From CAZAPO01 sp044841755 (GTDB lineage Bacteria; Bacteroidota; Bacteroidia; Flavobacteriales; Flavobacteriaceae): DNA of 64,000 nt. This document shows, in pieces, positions 50,582 through 58,050 of the stretch. Within the stretch, counting starts at the first letter, position 1, and each line of letters begins with the position of its first letter. The stretch lies in contig JAXOFM010000007.1 in NCBI GenBank assembly GCA_044841755.1, forward strand, positions 1 through 64,000. Reading direction: 5' to 3'. Below the pieces are notes generated by a model. The model was given only the letters and a program-made list of their open reading frames with translations. It had not been told where the DNA came from and searched no databases. Both the position numbers and the translations under genes were made by a program.

Positions 50582-50589
50582 TAAATTTG
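50582..50589 (+). promoter_or_regulatory. -7 promoter element, leaderless start for the enoyl-CoA hydratase-like gene
   Basis: TAAATTTG matches TAnnTTTG and lies 4 bp before the ATG at 50594, so a transcript would start at about the A of the ATG. Confidence 0.5.
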
Positions 50590-50593
50590 TGTT

Positions 50594-51346
50594 ATGGAAC
50601 CTTATGTTAAATTAACTTCAGAAAGTGGTATAGGGACAATTGAGTTCTTTCATCCTAGTCACAATGCATTACCATCTAGTTTGTTGAATCAATTAGTAGA
50701 AGCTTTTAATACTGCAAGTAATGATGAAACTATCAAAGTGGTTGTTCTAAAAAGTGGAGGAGACCGAACCTTTTGCGCAGGAGCGAATTTTCAGGAGTTA
50801 CAACAAATAAGTAACAAAGATGAAGGGACTAAGTTCTTTTCAGGTTTTGCTAATGTTATCAATGCAATGCGTAAGTGTTCTAAAATCATTATTGGAAGAA
50901 TTCAGGGAAAAGCAGTTGGAGGAGGTGTTGGTCTTGCAGCGGCAACCGATTATTGTTTGGCTTCAAAATACGCTTCAGTAAAACTTAGTGAATTAAACAT
51001 TGGTATTGGACCTTTTGTGATTGAACCTGCTGTGAGTAGAAAAATAGGGTTAAATGGGTTTACACATATCACTTTGAATCCAGATGTGTTTTTTGATTCT
51101 AAATGGGCTGCTGATAAGGGATTGTTTCAAAACGTTTTTGAATCTACAGAGGAATTAGATGCAGCTGTAACTAATCTAGCATCTAAATTGTGTAGCTACA
51201 ATACTGAAGCACTTCAACAGCTTAAATCTGTTTTATGGAAAAATACAGATGATTGGGATGATCTTTTGATAGAACGCGCTAAACTTAGCGGAAAATTGAT
51301 ATTGAGCGATCAAGCCAAAGCTGCTTTGCAAAAATACACTAGCTAA
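50594..51346 (+). CDS. enoyl-CoA hydratase/isomerase family protein
   Basis: 250 residues, a single crotonase domain. The oxyanion-hole segments are present: TFCAGANFQEL and GRIQGKAVGGGVGLAAATDYCLA, then LSELNIGIGPF. The position of the usual hydratase Glu within the last segment (LNIGIGPFVIEP) gives no clear match to crotonase, so hydratase, isomerase or methylglutaconyl-CoA hydratase are all possible. It follows the PLP dehydratase gene by 14 bp and overlaps the convergent phenylalanine hydroxylase gene by 8 bases. Confidence 0.87.
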   Translation: MEPYVKLTSESGIGTIEFFHPSHNALPSSLLNQLVEAFNTASNDETIKVVVLKSGGDRTFCAGANFQELQQISNKDEGTKFFSGFANVINAMRKCSKIIIGRIQGKAVGGGVGLAAATDYCLASKYASVKLSELNIGIGPFVIEPAVSRKIGLNGFTHITLNPDVFFDSKWAADKGLFQNVFESTEELDAAVTNLASKLCSYNTEALQQLKSVLWKNTDDWDDLLIERAKLSGKLILSDQAKAALQKYTS

Positions 51347-53099
51347 CCAGCTCTTTTTTTATGATGTCGAGACCATTATCAATAAGGCCTCCATGTTCTG
51401 GTGTGTTACGTTTTACTTGTTCTAAGTGATCCAGAATCTTATTGCACAATGTAGTTTCATTTCCTTTGTAAGCGAGTTCATAAAGCTCTATGCTTAATAA
51501 CCAATCTTCCGGAAAATGTTCAATCACTTGTTCAAGGATTTTTGTTCTTGAAACAGAAAGGTTATTGCCTTCTCTAAAATCTCTTACTTGTTGATATAGC
51601 TCTTCAAGTTTTAATCGATTTTCTGATTTTTCAATATGAATAGTTTCTGTTGAAGGAACATGAGTTATTAGATTAAAACTATCTAGGTCAGCTGGTCCTG
51701 AGAATGCTGAAATTAATTCTTTTCCAACTGCCATATCATAAGTTCCCCATTCTGGTTTAAATAATACATTATCTCCATGAGTAACTGTGCAATTTTTGAA
51801 ACAAATAAGAATGATCTTCCCTTGCAGATTTCTCTTACCTGTTATGATCTCACCTTTAACTTTGATATTACCTTCAAACACCAATTCAACAACCTTTTCT
51901 TCATAAATATCGTAGGCTTTAAGATCTCTCGGACTCATATCTTCAATGGCAATATTGATACTCTTTAATTTTCCAACAGGAGAGCCAAAACCTTCACTAT
52001 GGTAGGAAGTACCATGATTTATAATCTCTTTTTCTCTGTATGCTAAAGCGGTAGGTCCAGTAGTTTGAATATAAACAGGATCACCCTTATACTCAATTAC
52101 ATTAGTGAAAGTTCCAGAGACTTGAAGTCCAGTCGAGAATTCAATCGTTCCTAAAGCTTTTGACTCTATAAGTTTATTGATGCCTGATAATCCTCCTGTT
52201 CTTAATGCCATGGTATTGGCAAATTCTTCCAATACAAAACTTAAATAAGCAAAATCTGGAGTGACATATAATTGTGGTTGAGGTTTAGTGATGTCAAAGT
52301 TCTGATAAGTGGTTTCAATATTATAAGGTAATTTTTCAACATTATCTGTCATACACCACTCACTCTCACCAATAGATGAAAGTAAACCAGCTCCATATAT
52401 TTTTGGGTCTTGTAAAGTACCAATTAAACCATACTCGACAGTCCACCAGTGTAAGTTTCTTATTAAAGCCATTTCACTTGGCTCTCCCATATTATCTTGA
52501 AGATATTCAATTTGCTTTTCAGCTTTTTTAATTTCTTCCTCACTTGTTCCAGGAGCCTCCTTGATGATTGATAAATACCTCACAGCTTCATACAATTCAT
52601 AATCTTTTGCAGAAGAAATAGCTTTACATCCTATTTCACCAAAACGTCTTAAATATTCAGCATATTCTGGATTAGCTATAATTGGAGCATGACCAGCACC
52701 TTCATGAATGATATCTGGAGCTGGAGTATATTCAATATGTTCTAATTGTCTAATATCACTTGCAATAACTAACACATTGTATGCTTGAAACTCCATAAAT
52801 GCACTTGGAGGAATAAATCCATCAACTGCTACTGCAGCCCATCCAATTTTTTTAAGAATACGATTCATTCCATACATATTCGGAATGTTATCAATTGAAA
52901 TTCCAGTATCCTTCAAACCATCTACATAAGACGAATGAGCAACTTTACTCAAGTAATCTACATTTCTACGCATTACATATCGCCAAACAGCCTGATCAAT
53001 AGCTGAATACATTTCGTAATTCTGAGGCTTAATAAATTGCCTTAAATGTTTTGGTAAGCGATCTAATATTTCGTTTGATTCAATTCCTTGAGTAGTCAT
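51339..53099 (-). CDS. aromatic amino acid (phenylalanine) hydroxylase, long form
   Basis: 586 residues. The catalytic domain occupies about 1-310: iron ligands His132 and His137 (HEGAGH) and Glu222 (TVEYGLI), with the pterin loop nearby, as in phenylalanine 4-hydroxylase. Ordinary bacterial enzymes have about 260-300 residues, so the last 275 are an extra region: beta-rich parts (GLQVSGTFTNVIEYKGDPVYI, GEIITGKRNLQGKIILI) and a helical tail. It lacks the N-terminal ACT domain of animal enzymes. Reaction: phenylalanine to tyrosine with tetrahydropterin and oxygen. The substrate (Phe, Tyr or Trp) is inferred from family, with Phe most likely. Confidence 0.9.
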   Translation of the reverse strand: MTTQGIESNEILDRLPKHLRQFIKPQNYEMYSAIDQAVWRYVMRRNVDYLSKVAHSSYVDGLKDTGISIDNIPNMYGMNRILKKIGWAAVAVDGFIPPSAFMEFQAYNVLVIASDIRQLEHIEYTPAPDIIHEGAGHAPIIANPEYAEYLRRFGEIGCKAISSAKDYELYEAVRYLSIIKEAPGTSEEEIKKAEKQIEYLQDNMGEPSEMALIRNLHWWTVEYGLIGTLQDPKIYGAGLLSSIGESEWCMTDNVEKLPYNIETTYQNFDITKPQPQLYVTPDFAYLSFVLEEFANTMALRTGGLSGINKLIESKALGTIEFSTGLQVSGTFTNVIEYKGDPVYIQTTGPTALAYREKEIINHGTSYHSEGFGSPVGKLKSINIAIEDMSPRDLKAYDIYEEKVVELVFEGNIKVKGEIITGKRNLQGKIILICFKNCTVTHGDNVLFKPEWGTYDMAVGKELISAFSGPADLDSFNLITHVPSTETIHIEKSENRLKLEELYQQVRDFREGNNLSVSRTKILEQVIEHFPEDWLLSIELYELAYKGNETTLCNKILDHLEQVKRNTPEHGGLIDNGLDIIKKELVS

Positions 53100-53200
53100 A
53101 GTAAGTAAAAAATTGATCTTATAAAGGTAAGAATTAATAGTGTTTTTTTCTATTAAATGAATTGTGAACTTTTTGTATTTTCAAGCAAACAAAACTCTCT

Positions 53201-54304
53201 ATGTATACAAGAAGAATATTTCCTGTAAAAGGAGTGATAAAATGGACAAGAAGGCACATTTTGTTATTTCTCATTTTAGCAACAATCCCTGTTATTTTAT
53301 TTGATATTGTTGGTTTAAAGTGGTTGCATGTACCTTGGCTTCCTCTTGGTGTTTTAGGTACTGCTGTAGCATTTATCGTCAGTTTTAAAAATAATGCTTC
53401 TTACGACAGGTTATGGGAAGCTCGTAAAATTTGGGGAGGCATTGTTAATGCCTCCCGATCTTGGACCATTATGGTAAAAGATTTCATTACTAATGCACAT
53501 GCAAAAAATTCATTACCTAATGAGGAGTTACATACTATCCATAAAGAATTAGTGCATCGCCATGTAGCATGGTTAACGGCATTACGTTATCAATTACGAG
53601 CAGATAAACCTTGGGAGATGCATCTAAAGTCTGGAAAATCCAATAAAGAGTTTAGAGCGAGCCAATATCGTGTTTGTGAGGATGAAATACCTATAGCAGA
53701 AGCTATAAAACCATATATCTCTGAAGCAGAGTATCAGGAAGTTTTTGTAAAAGGAAATAAGGCATCCCAACTTTTGGGTATTCAATCAAAGCGATTGAAA
53801 GAACTTATGGATAAAGGGCTTATAGAAGATTTTAGACATATGGAAATGACCAATATGTTGGTAGAGTTTTATACATTACAAGGAAAGAGTGAGCGTATTA
53901 AAAATTTTCCTTATCCACGACAATTTGCTACACTTAATTATCTGTTTGTTTGGATGTTTATTTTAATGCTTCCTTTTGGAATTATGGAAGGGTTTGAAGC
54001 CATTGGTAAACATATCATGGAAGATTTGGTAACGCATTCCTCACGAACTTCCTGGGGACATAAAATACAAGAATTTATTGCAAACCATTTTGTATGGTTC
54101 TCTATTCCCTTTAGTGCAATGTTATCTTGGGTTTTTCATACGATGGAAGCTATTGGAGAAAATACAGAGAATCCTTTTGAAGGAGGACCGAATGATGTTC
54201 CAATTACAGATTTGAGCAGAGGAATTGAAATTGATATTCGCCAACTAATTGATGATACTGATATTCCAGCTCCTTATGAGTGGAAAAATGATATTGTAAT
54301 GTAA
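53201..54304 (+). CDS. bestrophin family (RFP-TM) ion channel
   Basis: 367 residues. Bestrophin/UPF0187 pattern: an N-terminal helix pair (about 18-57: ILLFLILATIPVILFDI, LPLGVLGTAVAFIVSF) with the signature KNNASYDRLWEARKIWGGIVNASRSW, and later membrane helices (LFVWMFILMLPFGIMEG and HFVWFSIPFSAMLSWVF). The acidic stretch ENPFEGGPNDVPIT matches the calcium-binding-clasp region of the family. Bacterial homologues form pentameric ion channels. The ADH gene follows within about a dozen bases. Confidence 0.9.
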   Translation: MYTRRIFPVKGVIKWTRRHILLFLILATIPVILFDIVGLKWLHVPWLPLGVLGTAVAFIVSFKNNASYDRLWEARKIWGGIVNASRSWTIMVKDFITNAHAKNSLPNEELHTIHKELVHRHVAWLTALRYQLRADKPWEMHLKSGKSNKEFRASQYRVCEDEIPIAEAIKPYISEAEYQEVFVKGNKASQLLGIQSKRLKELMDKGLIEDFRHMEMTNMLVEFYTLQGKSERIKNFPYPRQFATLNYLFVWMFILMLPFGIMEGFEAIGKHIMEDLVTHSSRTSWGHKIQEFIANHFVWFSIPFSAMLSWVFHTMEAIGENTENPFEGGPNDVPITDLSRGIEIDIRQLIDDTDIPAPYEWKNDIVM

Positions 54305-54316
54305 TTGGATAACACA

Positions 54317-55357
54317 ATGAAGGCTGCGGCATATCATTGCTTTAAAGGAACTATTTCTATTCAAGAGATTGACGATCCAATACCAAAGGACGACGGAGTT
54401 GTAATTAAAGTTAGTGCAACCGGATTATGTAGAAGTGACTGGCATGGTTGGATGGGACACGATAGCGATATTGAATTACCACATGTTCCTGGGCATGAAT
54501 TTGCTGGCACTATTGTGGCAATTGGAAAGAATGTAAAAGGGTTTAGTTTGGGAGAACGAGTAACCACACCATTTGTGTGTGGTTGTGGTAGTTGCCAACA
54601 ATGTCATTCAGGGAATCATCAAGTATGTGATAAGCAGTCGCAACCAGGATTTACACATCATGGCTCTTTTGCCGAATTTGTTAGGGTTGATTATGCGCAA
54701 ACAAACTTGGTAAAATTACCTGAAGAAGTTGATGATATTACAGCAGCTTTATTAGGCTGTCGCTTTATTACCTCATTTAGAGCGATTGTTGAACAAGGGC
54801 AGATCAAAGAGGGGCAAAAAATAGCAATTCATGGATGCGGAGGAGTAGGACTTTCTGCAGTTATGATAGCAAGTGCCTTGGGAGCAGAAGTAATAGCTGT
54901 TGATATTAATTCTGATAACTTAAGATTAGCCAAAGAGCTAGGTGCTACTGTGATTGTTAATGCTGCTCAGAATAATAGAGTTATTGAAGAAATAAGAGAC
55001 TTAACTAATGGAGGGGTTCATGTTTCTGTAGATGCATTAGGAAGTCAGGAAACTTGTTTTAATTCGGTATCAAACCTCAGAAAAAGAGGGAAACATATTC
55101 AAGTTGGATTAATGACAGAGGATCATATTCATCCAAAAGTTCCTATGGACAAAGTAATAGCTAATGAACTTGAAATAATTGGCAGTCACGGAATGCAAGC
55201 ACATAAATATCCTGACATGTTACAAATGATTGTTGATGGAAAATTGCAGCCAAAAAAACTGATTGAGAAAACAATTAACCTTGAAGAAGCAGCTAAATTA
55301 TTACCGAAGATGAATGAGTTCAAGCATCAAGGTGTTATGGTTATTAACTCATTTTAA
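54317..55357 (+). CDS. zinc-dependent alcohol dehydrogenase family (MDR) protein
   Basis: About 346 residues. GroES-like N-domain with catalytic zinc ligands Cys38 and His60-Glu61 (PGHEF), structural zinc cysteines 90, 93, 96 and 104 (CGSCQQC...C), and the Rossmann GCGGVG (about 175). Cofactor acid is Asp in VIAVDINSD, which suggests NAD(H). The ATG at 54317 gives the usual MKAAAYH start; an in-frame TTG at 54305 abuts the bestrophin stop. Substrate unknown: alcohol or polyol. Confidence 0.9.
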   Translation: MKAAAYHCFKGTISIQEIDDPIPKDDGVVIKVSATGLCRSDWHGWMGHDSDIELPHVPGHEFAGTIVAIGKNVKGFSLGERVTTPFVCGCGSCQQCHSGNHQVCDKQSQPGFTHHGSFAEFVRVDYAQTNLVKLPEEVDDITAALLGCRFITSFRAIVEQGQIKEGQKIAIHGCGGVGLSAVMIASALGAEVIAVDINSDNLRLAKELGATVIVNAAQNNRVIEEIRDLTNGGVHVSVDALGSQETCFNSVSNLRKRGKHIQVGLMTEDHIHPKVPMDKVIANELEIIGSHGMQAHKYPDMLQMIVDGKLQPKKLIEKTINLEEAAKLLPKMNEFKHQGVMVINSF

Positions 55358-55361
55358 AAAG

Positions 55362-55390
55362 AAAAGCTCCTCAATAACAAGAAGCTTTTT
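55362..55390. terminator. terminator between ADH gene and tRNA-Thr
   Basis: AAAAGCT (55362-55368) and AGCTTTT (55383-55389) form a 7-bp stem flanked by A-rich and T-rich sequence. Possibly works in both directions: for the ADH gene on + and the tRNA gene on -. Confidence 0.6.
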
Positions 55391-55391
55391 G

Positions 55392-55465
55392 AGCCGATAG
55401 AGGGACTCGAACCCACGACCTGCTGATTACAAATCAGCTGCTCTAGCCAGCTGAGCTATATCGGC
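55392..55465 (-). tRNA. tRNA-Thr (anticodon UGU)
   Basis: Minus-strand cloverleaf. Acceptor arms GCCGATA and TATCGGC pair fully; D-arm GCTCAGCTGGCTAGAGC; anticodon stem GCTGA/TCAGC with 7-nt loop TTTGTAA giving anticodon TGT, for threonine codon ACA; T-arm with GGTTCGAGTCC. 74 nt with a U discriminator; the CCA end is not encoded. Confidence 0.96.
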
Positions 55466-55511
55466 GTAGCGGCAGCAAATATAAATTTCAAATTTTAATT
55501 TGCAAATAGAT

Positions 55512-56360
55512 TTAAAAGACTTTTTTTAGAATCTTTTTCCAGCGATAATTTCTAATGAATTTACCTTGTTCTTTTGTGATTAAGCGTTCAGTTTTGGAGA
55601 ATACGGCTCTTATATAGCCAATAATATAATTGAAAAAGAGCTTTAAACTTCTCTTCTTGTATGCTAGTTTTAATGAAGATAAAAATGCAAGTGGAAAGCC
55701 AAATCGTAACTTGTAAAGTGCTTCTCCTTGTAAAAATTTTGACCCCTTAGCATAGTTTAATCCAGTAGGCTTAAGATGTTTAACATGTAATGATTCATCA
55801 GTAACAATTTTCCAATCATAGAATTGCGCTAATAGTTCGTCAATTGTATCCCAACCCATAGACCGTTTTAACATACCTATTTGTAAAAAACAGTTTTTTC
55901 TATAGGCTTTTAAAGCGCCTCTAATATGATCTTTATTGGTTAAATCTTCAATTACCCACTCTTCATTTTTTTTAATATAGCAGAAACCTGCAGCCATACC
56001 AACTTGTTGGTCTTGCTTGAAATGGTTGGTTAAGACTTCTAAATAGTTAGAGGGGAAAACTAAGTCTGCATCGAACTTACAGATTACATCATAGTCTTCA
56101 TCAAGAACTTCATAACCTTTATAAAAGGCATTAATGATTTTTGTTCCAGGTAAATGTTCTTCTGATGACTGATTGTTTACTAATGCTATGTTAGCATGTT
56201 TAGAAGCAAATGCTGAAACTAATTTTTCAGTATCATCAGTAGAATTATCATTGACCACCAGAATTTTTTTTGGTGATAAAGTTTGATTGACCAAAGATTC
56301 TAAGGTCAATAAAATTGAATCTACTTCGTTATGTGCTGGTATGACAATGTAGAAGTTCAT
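55512..56360 (-). CDS. family 2 glycosyltransferase
   Basis: 282 residues, GT-A fold. YIVIPAHNEVDSILLTLESL at the start, VVNDNSTDDTEKL, FDADLVFP (metal/nucleotide DxD-type) and WDTIDELLAQFYDWK further on. No membrane helix, so it probably works at the inner face of the membrane. The substrate is unknown. It overlaps the methyltransferase gene by one base and is third in a KASIII-methyltransferase-GT2 operon. Confidence 0.88.
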   Translation of the reverse strand: MNFYIVIPAHNEVDSILLTLESLVNQTLSPKKILVVNDNSTDDTEKLVSAFASKHANIALVNNQSSEEHLPGTKIINAFYKGYEVLDEDYDVICKFDADLVFPSNYLEVLTNHFKQDQQVGMAAGFCYIKKNEEWVIEDLTNKDHIRGALKAYRKNCFLQIGMLKRSMGWDTIDELLAQFYDWKIVTDESLHVKHLKPTGLNYAKGSKFLQGEALYKLRFGFPLAFLSSLKLAYKKRSLKLFFNYIIGYIRAVFSKTERLITKEQGKFIRNYRWKKILKKVF

Positions 56361-56881
56361 TAATCACGTTCAGCGTAAATAATATAGTAGCGAGGAGTAA
56401 ATCGTCTCAAAATTGGTCTTATTCCAATTTTGTTAGTTGGGTTGGTCCATTTTGCTCGTGCTTTAATTTTCCATCCAGTCTTCTCTAACAACCAATCAAA
56501 CTGCCAATCTTCAAATTCGTGATAATGTCTGTCCCATTTATCAGTTTTACTTTGATAAGCAGGTGAGAACCATAATCTCATTGGAATACTAGCAACCAAC
56601 TTGTTTGCTTTTATACTTTTTAGCACTGTGAAAGGTGAAAGTAGGTGCTCAAAAATTTCGAAAGCAGTCACTACTTCAGCTTCAGATTTTTCTATATTAG
56701 AAGTGTCAAGATCTAAATCTTCTCCTTTGGTATTCTCAACTATAAAACCATGATCTTTCATGATTTTAGTAAAGGGATTTTCGACTCCAAGATCTAATAT
56801 GGAAGTCGACTCAGGCACGTGAGTTTTAAGAAAATCTAAAGTGTATTGATATCTTTTATGCGGAAAATGTTCCTTATACAT
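56360..56881 (-). CDS. class I SAM-dependent methyltransferase-like protein
   Basis: 173 residues, short. A Rossmann-like fold is suggested by STSILDLGVENPF (motif I equivalent), LDLDTSNIEKSEAEVVTAFEIFEHLLSP (motif II region with acidic residue and EIFEHL) and later strands. The usual GxGxG loop is degenerate (LGVENPF). It is sandwiched with 21 bp to the KASIII gene and a one-base overlap with the GT2 gene, so it likely acts on the same product. Substrate unknown. Confidence 0.7.
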   Translation of the reverse strand: MYKEHFPHKRYQYTLDFLKTHVPESTSILDLGVENPFTKIMKDHGFIVENTKGEDLDLDTSNIEKSEAEVVTAFEIFEHLLSPFTVLKSIKANKLVASIPMRLWFSPAYQSKTDKWDRHYHEFEDWQFDWLLEKTGWKIKARAKWTNPTNKIGIRPILRRFTPRYYIIYAERD

Positions 56882-56902
56882 TCAATTAAAGGTCAAGAGA
56901 TG

Positions 56903-57961
56903 TTAGTACTTATATACAATTGCGTTAATGTGCATTCCTGCACCAACACTTGCAAATATAATAACATCACCTTTGTTTATTGAATGATTCTCAAGTTTGT
57001 TATTTCTAATTAGATCAAACAAAGTTGGAACCGTTGCTACAGAGCTGTTTCCAAGTTTATGAATACTCATAGGCATGATTCCTTCTGGTTCTTTGGTTTT
57101 ATAAAGACGGTAGAAACGTTTAATAATAGCTTCGTCCATCTTTTCATTAGCTTGATGTATCAAAACTTTCTTAACCTCAGAAATATCAATGCCACTATTA
57201 TCTAGACATGCTTTCATAGCAGCCGGTACATTGTTTAGCGCAAACTCATAGATTTTTCTACCATGCATTTTGATGTAACGTGTATCTCTACATAAGTCTT
57301 GGTTATTCGAATTCCCGAAAAACAGATAATAAGCTTCGTCATAAGTAAAAGAAGCAGTTTCATGTGCAAGAATGCCACCTTCTTCATCAGAGGCTTCAAC
57401 AATTGATGCTCCAGCACCATCAGAATATATCATTGAATCTCTATCGTGCTTATCAACAACACGAGACAGTGTTTCTGTACCAATAACTAAACACCTTTTT
57501 GCCATTCTCGCTTTAATAAAAGCTTGAGCTTGTATAACACCTTCAACCCAACCAGGGCAACCAAATAAAATATCATATGCAACGCACTTTGGGTTTTTAA
57601 TGCGAAGGTTATGTTTTATTCTTGATGCTAAACAAGGCAAAATATCACTTTGAATAGTGTTAGATTTTACATCACCAAAATTATGAGCAACGATAATATA
57701 ATCTATTGTTTCAGGGTCAATATTAGCATTAGCAATAGCTCTTTCAGCAGCTATAGATCCAATATCAGAAGAGGTTAAGTGGTCTTCAGCATAACGACGT
57801 TCAACAATGCCTGTAATAGCCTTGAATTTTTCTACAATGACCTCGTTTGGGTTGTTTATTGTAGAGCCATCAGTGTTAAGAAATGTATGTTGATGGAAAT
57901 CTTCGTTTTTCTCAATATTGTCAGGAATGTAGGTTCCTGTTCCTGTTATTCGAATATTCAT
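56903..57961 (-). CDS. 3-oxoacyl-ACP synthase III-like (KASIII) protein
   Basis: 352 residues, FabH-type thiolase fold. The catalytic triad is Cys135 (FGCPGW), His269 (LIHQANEKM) and Asn305 (KLGNSS). The Cys region differs from typical FabH (AACAGF), and the last segment keeps IHKLGNSSVATVPTLFDLI. It is therefore a divergent KASIII that may condense a particular acyl-CoA starter rather than open ordinary fatty acid synthesis. First gene of the operon with a methyltransferase and GT2, suggesting a lipid- or polyketide-like product. Confidence 0.82.
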   Translation of the reverse strand: MNIRITGTGTYIPDNIEKNEDFHQHTFLNTDGSTINNPNEVIVEKFKAITGIVERRYAEDHLTSSDIGSIAAERAIANANIDPETIDYIIVAHNFGDVKSNTIQSDILPCLASRIKHNLRIKNPKCVAYDILFGCPGWVEGVIQAQAFIKARMAKRCLVIGTETLSRVVDKHDRDSMIYSDGAGASIVEASDEEGGILAHETASFTYDEAYYLFFGNSNNQDLCRDTRYIKMHGRKIYEFALNNVPAAMKACLDNSGIDISEVKKVLIHQANEKMDEAIIKRFYRLYKTKEPEGIMPMSIHKLGNSSVATVPTLFDLIRNNKLENHSINKGDVIIFASVGAGMHINAIVYKY

Positions 57962-58023
57962 ATAAAGAAATTGCCTTTAGTTATTTAAGCAGTACGAATA
58001 TACTTGTAAAAAACTAAAGGCAA
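57962..58023 (-). terminator. Rho-independent terminator after gcvP
   Basis: Perfect 12-bp inverted repeat: TTGCCTTTAGTT (57971-57982) and AACTAAAGGCAA (58012-58023), 29-nt loop. On the minus strand a T-rich tail (TTTCTTTATA) follows. It separates gcvP from the KASIII gene. Confidence 0.7.
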
Positions 58024-58050
58024 ATTAATTAGCTTATTATTTTACGATGT

